This document shows, one piece after another, positions 44,010-53,197 of a stretch of DNA of 64,000 bases (position 1 is its first letter; each line of letters begins with the position of its first letter). The translations under genes and the position numbers were made by a program. Source of the DNA: Spirobacillus cienkowskii (GTDB lineage Bacteria; Bdellovibrionota_B; Oligoflexia; Silvanigrellales; Silvanigrellaceae); contig NZ_CP146516.1 in the NCBI RefSeq assembly GCF_037081835.1, positions 643,501-707,500 on the forward strand, read 5' to 3'. The notes beneath the pieces were generated by a model. The model was not told the origin of the DNA, ran no database searches, and saw nothing but the letters and a program-made list of their open reading frames with translations.

Positions 44010-44350
44010 TTACAAACCCTTAATATTATTGTTTTATTTGTATTATTATTTTATACGAAATAAAATAACATAAAGTTGCTATAGTAAAGTGCAATTGAAG
44101 TCAATTTGTAAAATTAATTATTTTTAATAAATTTAACAAATTCAATTAAGTAATTTGAAATTTATTAATAATATTAATTATTTATAAACATGTCTGTGTT
44201 TGAGAAGATTGCTAAAATTAGAAATAAGTAGCGAGTATTTAATAGTAGCAGATGGTTTCTTGTATTATTGGATTATAAGAGAAGTTCAGCAATCATAAGT
44301 AAATGACGGCCTAGTCGTAAGCAAGTTAATGGTTTAAAATTGTTTTTATG
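44010..44350. other. Gap between lipoprotein pairs 1 and 2
   Basis: 341 very A/T-rich bases. No gene is found. The left part must contain the promoter of the pair-2 type A gene. The right part (about 44200-44330) has a less biased composition and short broken frames, possibly another decayed mobile fragment, but I cannot identify it. Confidence 0.35.
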
Positions 44351-45256
44351 TTAAAATAATGAAAATAAATATTTTTCTGTATTGCTTTCGCTATGTGTTA
44401 AAATTATTTCAACCACAACATTATCTTCAAGTTCGGTATGTTTGAGCAAGACAGCGCAAAATTCATGATTTGAAAGTGAATCTTTATGAAAACGTTTGAT
44501 ACTAGGATGAATTTTTTCGTCAATATATAAAATATTTTGATTTAAATTTGAATTTTTAAATTCGCATTTTGGTAACTTATTACCAAATAAAATTATTTCA
44601 TTCCCCATCGTTGCTATATTGATTAGTTGTGAGTCAAGTTTTTTTGTACCATCTTTTGAAAAAAAATTTATTGTATTTAATGCAACATATAGATGTCCTG
44701 TAATAATAATTCTGGTGTGCTGTTTATCTACCTTTTCTACTTCAATTGATGATCTAGGAGCAAAAACTTTTTCTTCTACACGCTCTACAAAATTAAAACT
44801 TAATTTGAGAATATTGTCTTTTTTTTCGATATCACTATTAACACGTATTCCAGAAGGACTTTTACTGTTTTCATATAATTTTGTAGAGTTGTTCTTTTTT
44901 TTACTATGCTCTAGCTCAATTTTAAGATTATTTTTTGAAGTATATTCTAAGTCGTTTTTTTTAAAACTTTTTAATTCTAATGTGCATTTGGGATCAATAG
45001 GAAGAAAAATATTTTTTTCTGAATTAATTTCTATAGTTAAATTTGTAATAGTAAACATTTCACACGTGACTTTTATATGTACACTTTGAATTGCAGAATC
45101 TTTGTTTAATAAAGATTTTTCTGTGTTTAAGCTTAATATAATTGGAGAAAAATTATTTTCTAACTTATATTCATGGGGTATTTTTTTGCAGCCAAATATA
45201 ATAAAAAATATAATCAATAAATTTAAATTAATTTTATATTTTAAAAGAAATTTCAT
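44351..45256 (-). CDS. Tandem lipoprotein, type B (pair 1)
   Basis: 301 aa. Leader with a hydrophobic run and lipobox IFGC (C23), then KKIPHEYKLEN. It has KNIFLPIDPKCTLELKSFKKNDLEY (the shared module), KLPKCEFKN (compare NLPKCEHDN in pair 2), and HEFCAVLLKHTEL. It is the most divergent type B copy and lacks the PSTGL ending. 27 bases after its type A partner. Confidence 0.72.
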   Translation of the reverse strand: MKFLLKYKINLNLLIIFFIIFGCKKIPHEYKLENNFSPIILSLNTEKSLLNKDSAIQSVHIKVTCEMFTITNLTIEINSEKNIFLPIDPKCTLELKSFKKNDLEYTSKNNLKIELEHSKKKNNSTKLYENSKSPSGIRVNSDIEKKDNILKLSFNFVERVEEKVFAPRSSIEVEKVDKQHTRIIITGHLYVALNTINFFSKDGTKKLDSQLINIATMGNEIILFGNKLPKCEFKNSNLNQNILYIDEKIHPSIKRFHKDSLSNHEFCAVLLKHTELEDNVVVEIILTHSESNTEKYLFSLF

Positions 45257-45283
45257 TTAAAACCAATATTATATGATTAAAAT

Positions 45284-46216
45284 TTAATTATTTAATTCAT
45301 TAACTTTTATAACTCTATAAGAATTGTATTCATTATTTATAGGATCTGTAGAGATAATAATAAAATGCTTGCTGTTTGCAAAACTATTCCAGTTTCCTGG
45401 TGAAGAAAAATCCATTGTTCTTTGATAAAATTCTGGGCAATCACTTTTTATTAATGATTCTGATTTAAAATAAGAACGAATATCTTGCCATGAAAGTGTT
45501 ATCCAGTCGTCTGTTTTTTGTTTATTTATTTTTAGTTTTGTAAAATAATTTTCAAGATCGGTTTGTGACACCACAGCACAATGCTTCGCGTTAGGTAACT
45601 GAGATTGGTCATTAGTTTTTAACCAATAGTTAGACTTTAGTGGAACAGTTTGTTTTAAGATTGTTGCATACAAATCAATATTTTTAGGTGCTTCAATTGC
45701 ATTAAAATAAATATTGCTAATTGGTTCTAGAGTGTATGCAGATAGTGGTTGGAAAACATTAAAAAAATAAAAAAGTATATCTATTTTTTTATTAGGAGTA
45801 TCTATCTCGGTATGAACAGAAAATTCATCACTTTTATTATTAAAAAAAATATTTTCCTGACGTTGAATATCTTGTGAGTTATATTGTATTAAAATTGGTT
45901 TATTTGTATCTTTAGGAGATAAATTATAATTTTTACTATTTTTTGTAAACTCTATATTTGTAATTGTAATTGCACAAAGGTGATCCTTTGCCACATATAT
46001 TTGGGTTGAGCTTCCATTTAGTTCAAATTCATTTTCATATTTACCGCATTTTACAGACCCTTTTACAAGTGTCATATTTACGGGATCTTTAGGGCTTGTG
46101 AAAGCAATTTGATACTCTTCGAGATTTAGTTGGTTATTATGAGTACCATCGTTTTTGCATGAAATTGCACTAAATGAAGCAGACGCAATTGCTAAAAAGA
46201 CTTTATTATAATGCAT
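45284..46216 (-). CDS. Tandem lipoprotein, type A (pair 1)
   Basis: 310 aa. Lipobox SAISC (C20), then KNDGTHNNQLNLEEY. It has IYVAKDHLCAITITNIEF, KHCAVVSQTDL and the ending NSYRVIKVNELNN, aligning it with the other type A proteins. First gene of the six-gene array in transcription order, 133 bases after the NlpC/P60-like gene. Confidence 0.75.
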   Translation of the reverse strand: MHYNKVFLAIASASFSAISCKNDGTHNNQLNLEEYQIAFTSPKDPVNMTLVKGSVKCGKYENEFELNGSSTQIYVAKDHLCAITITNIEFTKNSKNYNLSPKDTNKPILIQYNSQDIQRQENIFFNNKSDEFSVHTEIDTPNKKIDILFYFFNVFQPLSAYTLEPISNIYFNAIEAPKNIDLYATILKQTVPLKSNYWLKTNDQSQLPNAKHCAVVSQTDLENYFTKLKINKQKTDDWITLSWQDIRSYFKSESLIKSDCPEFYQRTMDFSSPGNWNSFANSKHFIIISTDPINNEYNSYRVIKVNELNN

Positions 46217-46349
46217 TTGAAAATAACCTTAAAATTTTAGAATATTATTTATAAAAATGAGTTATTTAAAATCTCATTTTATTGGAATAATTTAATATTA
46301 TAGTATTTTTTTTGTGTCAATTCAGAAATTGAAAAAATAAAATGTAATT

Positions 46350-47420
46350 TTATAATTTTCTGTTTTTAGTAAGAAATTGTTGCTCAATATTTATAATTTT
46401 CTGCGAACTCACTGTATGTTTGCTATCGGGTTTTAAATGATTGCCCCAATAAATTTTTAACTTTCCGCTTTTTGCTGTGCTAGGAACTTTAACTGTAACA
46501 ATATCTATGAGATCGCCATGCTCGTTGTGTTTGTGCTCGTGTGCATAGGAGGTTAAAACAGGTGTATGACTTCCAGAAAAATAAATATATCTTCTTGAAA
46601 TATTGTATCCTGTCAGCGTTATTGTTTCATGCGGTTTGGCTTTTTGAGGCATTGATTCTATCCAAGTGTTAAATGATTTGTGTCGCCAAGCAGCAGTAAA
46701 TTTATTTTTTGCCGCATCGAGTTGTTTCCAAGTTCCGTTTTCACAATCATTTTTATTCATCAATTTATATAGAGTGACTCCTGCATGTTTGCCGCTTGCA
46801 GATTGGTAGCAGTTATTTAATGCAAATTTTTTGCACAACCATGAAGCAGATTGCATCGCAATACAATTTTTTGCATCAATCACAACAAGTGCATGACCCG
46901 GAAACGCTAAGATATCTCCTGATTTAGGTTTAAAGCCATTGCGAAGTTTTTTAATTGGAATAAAGTTTTTCAGTTCGCTGCTAGATCTATTTTGGCTAAA
47001 ACTATGACTCAATATTGGGTAATTTTTTTCTTTTGAATTGTATGGTAATTTCATTTCTTCTAAAAAAATATGGCGAAGAAAACGGGTACAATCCACACCA
47101 TTTTTACGCATAAAAGTATACTTATCTTTTGACTTAAAATAATGATAATCCCAGTTTTCTGATATCCCTTTCCATGAATATGGAATTTGATATTCTCTTA
47201 TTTTTGATTGAGTTGCTTTAGAAAGTTCTAAAAATGTTTTTACATTTGGTGAGTCATTTTGAGCATGTAGCTTACTCCAATCAACCGAAGGATGTGAAGG
47301 GTTCACGTAAGCAGAATTGGGAAGAAAATGATTTCTTTTGGTTTGATTTTTTGTTGCACAACTGACTACAATAGAAAAATAAAAATAACTCATAACAATT
47401 ATTAAGGTATTTTTCTTCAT
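46350..47420 (-). CDS. NlpC/P60-like lipoprotein with C-terminal Ig-like domain
   Basis: 356 aa from ATG 47420 (AAGGA upstream; the frame is open to 47450). Lipobox VVSC then ATKNQTKR. A papain-like NlpC/P60-type core has the catalytic cysteine in NGVDCTRFLRHIF and the histidine in GDILAFPGHALVVID. The C-terminal about 110 residues (PHETITLTGYNIS to LKIYWGNH) look like a beta-sandwich Ig/IPT domain. Such enzymes cut cell-wall peptides or amide bonds in the periplasm or at the surface. It directly precedes the lipoprotein array on the same strand and could act with it (inference). Confidence 0.75.
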   Translation of the reverse strand: MKKNTLIIVMSYFYFSIVVSCATKNQTKRNHFLPNSAYVNPSHPSVDWSKLHAQNDSPNVKTFLELSKATQSKIREYQIPYSWKGISENWDYHYFKSKDKYTFMRKNGVDCTRFLRHIFLEEMKLPYNSKEKNYPILSHSFSQNRSSSELKNFIPIKKLRNGFKPKSGDILAFPGHALVVIDAKNCIAMQSASWLCKKFALNNCYQSASGKHAGVTLYKLMNKNDCENGTWKQLDAAKNKFTAAWRHKSFNTWIESMPQKAKPHETITLTGYNISRRYIYFSGSHTPVLTSYAHEHKHNEHGDLIDIVTVKVPSTAKSGKLKIYWGNHLKPDSKHTVSSQKIINIEQQFLTKNRKL

Positions 47421-47542
47421 TCGCGCCTTCCTTGTTGTCAAAACAAACATAGATATTATACGTTACCCAGGGGTTTTAAATATAAAATACGAGACGAAAC
47501 TGACACAATGAAAAAAAGATAAAAAATTGGAGAATTGCATTT

Positions 47543-48154
47543 ATGCTCAAAAAAGATTCATTTGAAAAACCCGAATGCTTTGGGCAGTATATTGCTGTGC
47601 ATATGAAGGCGTTTCGGCGCGAGTATGGACTTAGCCAAGAACAACTCTCAGAACGTTCGGGTGTTCCGCGGAGCACAATTGCAAGTTTGGAGCGCGGTGA
47701 AGGAAACCCAACGTTGCAAGTATTGGTTGGCATCGCACAAGGTCTAGGAGTTGAAATGGCCTCATTGTTACGCAAACCAACTCCCACCGCAATATTATAT
47801 AAAAAAGAAAATGCCACACTCATTCCTAAGCCACTTTTACAAGGAATCCATAAATTAAATAAATTTATTGATATTTATCAATTAACACCCGAAAACTCTC
47901 GTTATCTTATTTTACAAGAGTATCAACTTCTTGCTGGAGAGCGATTTCCTGGTTCGCCGCACACCCCGGGAACCGAAGAATACTTTTATTGTTTTCAAGG
48001 ATGTTTTAACGTTATGGTAGAGAGCGAATTATTTATTGTTTATGAGGGAGATTTGCTTTGTTTTGATGGTCATCAACGCCATGCCTATGCGTGCCAAGAT
48101 GGATGTGAAGTTGCAAAAGGATTGAGCATTGTTGTACAGGTTCCTAAATTTTAA
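47543..48154 (+). CDS. XRE-family regulator with cupin domain
   Basis: 203 aa. An N-terminal helix-turn-helix (about 15-75: RREYGLSQEQLSERSGVPRSTIASLERGEGNPTL) is followed by a C-terminal cupin (about 120-200: LAGERFPGSPHTPGTEEYFYCFQG, YEGDLLCFDGHQRHAY). Such regulators sense small ligands through the cupin and usually act on neighbouring metabolic genes. It is divergent from the NlpC/P60-like gene with a 122-base gap, so that lipoprotein gene is a possible target. Confidence 0.88.
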   Translation: MLKKDSFEKPECFGQYIAVHMKAFRREYGLSQEQLSERSGVPRSTIASLERGEGNPTLQVLVGIAQGLGVEMASLLRKPTPTAILYKKENATLIPKPLLQGIHKLNKFIDIYQLTPENSRYLILQEYQLLAGERFPGSPHTPGTEEYFYCFQGCFNVMVESELFIVYEGDLLCFDGHQRHAYACQDGCEVAKGLSIVVQVPKF

Positions 48155-48167
48155 TTTTAAAAACTAT

Positions 48168-48335
48168 TCAAACAGCAAAATCAATTTTTGGCATTTGTTT
48201 AAATAATATATGTTCAAGCTCTGCATACCGAAGGTCTTCTTCTGAGACAGGATCATTCACTTCAATATCAAAGTATTGAATAGGAGTCGCATTAAAATCC
48301 AAATCGTCTAAATTGAGTTCATATTCGTCGTGCAC
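48168..48335 (-). CDS. Acidic 55-aa protein
   Basis: A short frame starting GTG 48335, preceded by GGGAGAG, and running to a stop at 48168. It begins VHDEYELNLDDLDFNATP and ends LFKQMPKIDFAV. It is strongly acidic and has no cysteines. It fills most of the gap between the XRE-cupin gene and the SpoIIE-type phosphatase gene and lies downstream of the latter on the same strand. Codon choice looks like the neighbours. Function unknown; small acidic partners of phosphatases or regulators exist, but no family is recognised. Confidence 0.5.
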   Translation of the reverse strand: MHDEYELNLDDLDFNATPIQYFDIEVNDPVSEEDLRYAELEHILFKQMPKIDFAV

Positions 48336-48468
48336 AATAATCTCTCCCTATGTAGCAAGTTGTTGAGTTGTGCTTTTGTGTACTTTTATAATTATGGGCA
48401 AATTTGTGTTAGCTTACTGGGCAAAATGGTTCCTACGACACTAAAATGCCAATTTACTAAGCAATTTT

Positions 48469-50136
48469 TTAGCCAGCACGAGAATTGAAATATGTAACCA
48501 GTTCGTTGGTATATTGATTTTCTTCAGTTTTGCAAAAACGGCAGGCGACAAACGTCACATCGTCTTCAAACTGATTGCCTTCAACAAATTTTTCTAAATC
48601 TTCTTGAATAGTGATAATTATTTGATTTGTATCAAGGGTTTTTATGCTTTTTAGTTTTTTAAGTAAACGGCGTTCTGAGTATTCTCTTTGGTTAGTTAAG
48701 TTTTTTGCTTCTATTAATCCATCAGAATAAACAAAAAGTATATTATTGGGTTTAAAATCACATGTATAGTTTTTGTATTTAACATAATGCTCATCATTTT
48801 GACTATTTCTGAAGCCCAGTCGTTTACCAAGACCGAGCAGTGTTGTGTGGGATTCTGTGTTTGATTCTTGGTTAATAATTAAAGGAAAATTTTGTGCTGC
48901 ATTGGAATACGTCATTTTTTGGTTGATGGGATCGATAACCGTCACAAACATGGTCATGACCAAGTCTTCACCGCCACAGCTTCTTACAATAAGGTCAAGT
49001 TCTTCAAGAATAATGGAGGGATCACTTATTTTTCTGCCGTAGATTGAATCGCAATAGCCTTTTACCGCGGCTGTGAGCATTGCACTAGGTGTTCCGTGTC
49101 CTGTGACATCGCCAAGAAAAAGCATTAGTTTTTTATCGGGAAGAGGATAAAAATGCCACCAGTCGCCTCCGCATTCTGAAGCAGATTGAAACTGACCAGA
49201 AATTTCAAAATATCCTACTTGTAAATTTGTTGCTTTCGGAATAAATGACTTTTGAATAACTCTTGCAGTTTCGAGTTCGTTTGCCATTCTTTGCTGCTTT
49301 TTTTCTTCTTCAATAAATTTTAAAATTTGCGTTACCATGTGATTAAAATTATTTGTTAAACTATCAATTTCGTCATGGCCGACAATACTTTTTTGAATAT
49401 TTGTTTGAACAAAATTACTATTTGCAATTTTAATGCTGGCTTCTTCTAATGCTTTTATTGGATTAATAACCAAATTAATAATAAATATAAAACTAGAAAT
49501 AATTAATACAATGCAAAGTAAACTTGATAATAAAATTGCTTTTATAATAATTGATCTATTGGCTTCACTTATTTTTTTAGTTGAATAGATCATAAATAAG
49601 TAACCAATTTTATTAACTTCTAAAACGTCTTTAATCATGGTTTTAGAAAAAAGTGGGTATGCTAGTAAAGACGTTTCTTCGTTAGAGTTGTTAAATTCTA
49701 CAACATTATTATAATTTTTATCGTATTTAATAGAAACAAGTTGTTTTTTATTTTCTGGGGTTAAGAAATCATCAAATTTAAAATCAGCATCTTTGCCCAA
49801 TGTGTCTAAATTATTACGCTCTAAATACGAAAAAACTTTTTCTCTTTCTGTAAATATAACAACTCTAACTATATTTTCATTTTTCATAATTTGTAATAAG
49901 GTAGAGTTTAAACCTTTAAAATCGACATCCCACAATGCATTTTCGACAACAGGCAGTGCTGCAGAAAAAATAGACAATTGATTTTTTCTCTCAAATGCCT
50001 CCATCTCTGATCGGTTTTGGCCAATATAAAAATAGGTTGTGATTCCCATGATGACAAAAATAATAGCAATAAGTGCTAAGGCTGTTTTAATTGCAAGTGG
50101 AAACCTCATGTTTTTGAAATGAGTACGAATGTTCAT
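48469..50136 (-). CDS. Membrane-bound SpoIIE/RsbU-type serine phosphatase with HAMP
   Basis: 555 aa. Two membrane segments (about 15-38 and 197-222) flank a periplasmic sensor region of about 160 residues, followed by HAMP (about 222-275) and a short coiled coil. The PP2C-type catalytic domain has SECGGDWWHF, LFLGDVTGHGTPSAMLTAAVKG and FVYSDGLIEAKN with the metal-binding aspartates. It would dephosphorylate an anti-sigma-factor antagonist in a partner-switching pathway. No STAS or anti-sigma kinase gene is adjacent. Confidence 0.9.
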   Translation of the reverse strand: MNIRTHFKNMRFPLAIKTALALIAIIFVIMGITTYFYIGQNRSEMEAFERKNQLSIFSAALPVVENALWDVDFKGLNSTLLQIMKNENIVRVVIFTEREKVFSYLERNNLDTLGKDADFKFDDFLTPENKKQLVSIKYDKNYNNVVEFNNSNEETSLLAYPLFSKTMIKDVLEVNKIGYLFMIYSTKKISEANRSIIIKAILLSSLLCIVLIISSFIFIINLVINPIKALEEASIKIANSNFVQTNIQKSIVGHDEIDSLTNNFNHMVTQILKFIEEEKKQQRMANELETARVIQKSFIPKATNLQVGYFEISGQFQSASECGGDWWHFYPLPDKKLMLFLGDVTGHGTPSAMLTAAVKGYCDSIYGRKISDPSIILEELDLIVRSCGGEDLVMTMFVTVIDPINQKMTYSNAAQNFPLIINQESNTESHTTLLGLGKRLGFRNSQNDEHYVKYKNYTCDFKPNNILFVYSDGLIEAKNLTNQREYSERRLLKKLKSIKTLDTNQIIITIQEDLEKFVEGNQFEDDVTFVACRFCKTEENQYTNELVTYFNSRAG

Positions 50137-50210
50137 AAAAGCCTTAACATTTAAAATTACAAACTATTTATTAATGATTGAAGCTATATAAACATCGGTT
50201 TTTACAGATT

Positions 50211-50909
50211 TTACTTTAATGGGGGAGTGGTTATGTTGGCTATCAGGTGAAGCAAAGCCTCTAGCCGCAATTCTGCTTGATAAACAGAATGACCAAAACA
50301 GTAAATGCCATGCCGTTCTAAAAGAAAGCCGCAATTGGCTGGATGCTTCGAGTCATGAAAAAAATGATTTTCTATAAAGTGGGCCATTTTTTCCATGTCT
50401 TGATGGTTTTGCACGACTGGAAGATAAAAGTCTTCTTGATGATTTTTTTTGCCTAATGCTTTTAAAAGCTCGTGACCTTTTAGCTTAAAGTAACCAAATT
50501 CCAAACCTTGAGAAGACACCTGCTTATGTTCAAGCTTTTTAAGCAAAATAGATTCAAACTCAGGAGCATGACAATGCAAAATAGCGTGTGCAGAAGAAAC
50601 ATTTTGATAAATGACTGCATGAATTAGAGTTTCATCACTTGGTTTTGCAGATAAAGGGTTTAATGGTGTGCCTTGCAGTGACACTCTGATAAAGCGGCCA
50701 GGGTTTAAGTTACGTTTGTGTAAGCCCGATTTTGTTATAAGAAAATCATTGTTTTTTGTCCGAATACTAAAATTACTACTTGTTGCAGGTATTGCAAGAC
50801 GTGTGTCGAGTCTTTTTGCGGTATCACATATTTTATTTAACTCAATTGTTTCAAATAAAGACAGCGGAAAGTGCGAAGCGTCTTTTATGATTTTTCTAAA
50901 GTTTCTCAT
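50211..50909 (-). CDS. mtnB: Methylthioribulose-1-phosphate dehydratase
   Basis: Class II aldolase-fold zinc enzyme of methionine salvage, dehydrating MTRu-1-P to 2,3-diketo-5-methylthiopentyl-1-phosphate. 232 aa with AILHCHAPE (zinc His pair), SSQGLEFGYFKLKG and LLERHGIYCFG (third His). Its ATG overlaps the stop of the RuBisCO-like gene (ATGA), so the two are coupled. Last gene of the mtn operon. Confidence 0.9.
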   Translation of the reverse strand: MRNFRKIIKDASHFPLSLFETIELNKICDTAKRLDTRLAIPATSSNFSIRTKNNDFLITKSGLHKRNLNPGRFIRVSLQGTPLNPLSAKPSDETLIHAVIYQNVSSAHAILHCHAPEFESILLKKLEHKQVSSQGLEFGYFKLKGHELLKALGKKNHQEDFYLPVVQNHQDMEKMAHFIENHFFHDSKHPANCGFLLERHGIYCFGHSVYQAELRLEALLHLIANITTPPLK

Positions 50910-52063
50910 AATACATCAAGTTCTTTTCTAAAGTTTTGAATGCTGTTTTGAATACCTTGGCTGTCGGTAAATATTCCTGTGCCAGCATTTAAAACAAAAT
51001 CGGTTCCAAAATCTGCTTTTGCAAGAGCTGTGTGTTCTTGTTTAATGCCGGCGCTGAGTACAGGCATTGTACTGCAAATTGGCCAATTTTGGTTTGTTTG
51101 TAAACAATGTTGTGCAATATCGAGTGCAATGTGTTTTTGCAAACCAAGTTTACCGTATGGGCTTGGAAATAAGCTTAAGTCTGCTCCTGCCGCACGAATC
51201 AATTGCGCTAAAGTAACGCGTGGGTGTATTGTGGCATTGTGTTCTTGACTTCCGAATGCTCCAACAAGTGCTGGGTGCGATAAAATAGGCACATCAACGG
51301 CTTTGCGAATTTCTTGTAATGCTTCAATTCCCGCTGTCCACACATTCACAAGCAATGCATTAGCCCCGGCTTCAACAAATGCTTTTGCATGTTGTATGTA
51401 GTTTGCCGAATCAATTTGTAAGTGCACAGCGTACAAAGTTTTTAAATTTCTTTTTTGTGCTTCTTGAGCAACGGCTTCTATGCGTTGCAGGGAATCCAGC
51501 GGTGACGCATCGTGTCGTATTTCATCATCTTTTAATATATGAACCCCTGCTTCTGCTGCCTCAAGATATAAAGAAACAATTTTTTTAGCATTCATTCCCA
51601 CATTTGGTTTTAAAATACCCATCAACAGAGGGTGTTTTTGCTGCACACCAAGCAATTGACGCAGCGACTCAGGCGAAAATTTAGGGCCAATTAAATTTTT
51701 ATTGTCAAAACAATCTGCAGAAAACCAAACAGAGTTTAGTTGCACGCCTTCGTAAAAACTCATTTTGCCGTACAAAATAGCCAATAACCATGACAATTTG
51801 CGATGCCAAATGTTAAGCGGAAAAGCGACAACTGCTTCATGAAAATCAGAAAAGCTTTCTAGCGATACAATCTTAGCAACTTTGCTTTGCAAAATAGCGT
51901 GACTGACATGGGTTTCGTCCCAAGCGCCTAAAGATTGACCAATTGCAATCTCTTCAATTAAATTTATAGAGTACTTTTTGCTATCGATTCTAAATTTTGC
52001 AAATGCATGTGGCTCGTTGCCAAGGGGGGCAAGTAAATTTTGATTTTTGATTGCAGATTTCAT
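50906..52063 (-). CDS. mtnW: RuBisCO-like protein, 2,3-diketo-5-methylthiopentyl-1-phosphate enolase
   Basis: 385 aa, a type IV RuBisCO. K152 in GILKPNVG is the site of the active-site lysine, and GVHILKDDE (K178, D179, D180, E181) holds the carbamylated lysine and metal ligands as KDDE, the form found in MtnW enolases. Later, HPALVGAFG and FPSPYGK supply phosphate contacts. It does not fix CO2; it enolises the methionine-salvage intermediate. Neighbouring mtnA, mtnP and mtnB support the call. Four-base gap after mtnA. Confidence 0.9.
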   Translation of the reverse strand: MKSAIKNQNLLAPLGNEPHAFAKFRIDSKKYSINLIEEIAIGQSLGAWDETHVSHAILQSKVAKIVSLESFSDFHEAVVAFPLNIWHRKLSWLLAILYGKMSFYEGVQLNSVWFSADCFDNKNLIGPKFSPESLRQLLGVQQKHPLLMGILKPNVGMNAKKIVSLYLEAAEAGVHILKDDEIRHDASPLDSLQRIEAVAQEAQKRNLKTLYAVHLQIDSANYIQHAKAFVEAGANALLVNVWTAGIEALQEIRKAVDVPILSHPALVGAFGSQEHNATIHPRVTLAQLIRAAGADLSLFPSPYGKLGLQKHIALDIAQHCLQTNQNWPICSTMPVLSAGIKQEHTALAKADFGTDFVLNAGTGIFTDSQGIQNSIQNFRKELDVL

Positions 52064-52067
52064 AAAT

Positions 52068-53165
52068 TTACCCCTTAGATTTGAGATTTGTTGCTAAGAA
52101 TTGCGCCACTTGAAACTCGCCATTGTTATTTTTTGTCATCACTCCAAACTCTGTAATTATTCCTGTGATGAGCGCATTGGGGGTGATGTCAAAAGATGGG
52201 TTCCACACTTGAATATCTTTGGCCGCAATAGGAATGCCTTGAATGTGGGTCAATTCTTGGGCTGGGCGTTCTTCAATATGAATTTCTTTGCCAGTTTGTT
52301 TTGTGCAATCAATAGAACTCGAAGGCGCCGCAACATAAAAAGGCACGTTATAGTGCGCAGCAACAATAGCAAGTTGTAATGTTCCTATTTTGTTTGCGGT
52401 GTCTCCGTTTGCAACAACTCTATCCGCTCCAACAACAACTCCATCAATCTTTTTTTCTTGCATTAAAAATGCGGCCATGGAGTCGGTAATAAGAGTTGCT
52501 GGAATTTTTTCGTAAACAAGCTCAAATGCCGTAAGGCGTGCGCCCTGATTGTAAGGGCGTGTTTCTGTTGCAAAAGCGTGTTCGAGTTTGCCAGCTTGAT
52601 GAAGCGAACGGATGACTCCTAACGCTGTGCCAAAACCAGCTGTAGCCAGCGATCCTGTGTTGCAATGAGTCAAAATTTTCAAGTTTTTATTGTGGCCAAA
52701 GCATTCGACCCCAAATTTGCCAATTGCCTTATTATCAGCAATATCATTAGCAAGCATGTCTTCTGCTTTTTTGATAAAAAATTCTTTTAAAATTTGTGGG
52801 TTCTGAAAATAAGTTTGGTTTGCTTTAAGCTCTACTTCAATGATGTGTTTCATGGAATGAGCCATTTTAAATAAGTTGACTGCTGTGGGTCTGCTTGTAC
52901 ACAAATAATCAAGTTTAGCAAAGATATACTCTTTGAGTTCATCAACAGTAAATTGATGTTCTAAATGATGAAGCTCACTGGCAAGAGAAAGAGCTGCAGT
53001 GATTGCAATAGCAGGTGCTCCACGCACTTTCATACTATGAATTGCCTGCCAACCATCTTTAGAATCAGAACACTCTTCGTACACAAAAGAATCGGGAAGT
53101 AACAACTGGTTTAATAATTCTAACTTATTATTTTTAAATCGAATTGCTTCGAGGTTATGTAACAT
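52068..53165 (-). CDS. mtnA: Methylthioribose-1-phosphate isomerase
   Basis: Converts MTR-1-P to MTRu-1-P. 365 aa with MKVRGAPAIAITAALSLA, the catalytic cysteine in LTHCNTGSLATAGFGTALG, the aspartate in VVGADRVVANGDTANKIGT, and a C-terminal FDITPNALITGIITE. Follows mtnP by 32 bases. Confidence 0.95.
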   Translation of the reverse strand: MLHNLEAIRFKNNKLELLNQLLLPDSFVYEECSDSKDGWQAIHSMKVRGAPAIAITAALSLASELHHLEHQFTVDELKEYIFAKLDYLCTSRPTAVNLFKMAHSMKHIIEVELKANQTYFQNPQILKEFFIKKAEDMLANDIADNKAIGKFGVECFGHNKNLKILTHCNTGSLATAGFGTALGVIRSLHQAGKLEHAFATETRPYNQGARLTAFELVYEKIPATLITDSMAAFLMQEKKIDGVVVGADRVVANGDTANKIGTLQLAIVAAHYNVPFYVAAPSSSIDCTKQTGKEIHIEERPAQELTHIQGIPIAAKDIQVWNPSFDITPNALITGIITEFGVMTKNNNGEFQVAQFLATNLKSKG

Positions 53166-53197
53166 AAATTTGCACCTATTCTTAAAAAATTATAAAA

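Larger units (their letters stand above)
39661..46216 (-). repeat. Array of three tandem A-B lipoprotein gene pairs
   Basis: The order in transcription direction is A1-B1-A2-B2-A3-B3, all on the minus strand, with short A-to-B gaps (27, 61 and 80 bases) and longer gaps between pairs (341 and 548 bases). All six have lipobox cysteine followed by lysine, similar length (293-318 aa), and two shared cysteine modules. This points to duplication of an ancestral A-B pair, itself probably a duplicated single gene. Confidence 0.72.

Noticed and set aside
44200-44330. Possible second insertion-sequence remnant
   Set aside because: Composition differs from its surroundings, but no transposase motif or inverted repeat could be read.
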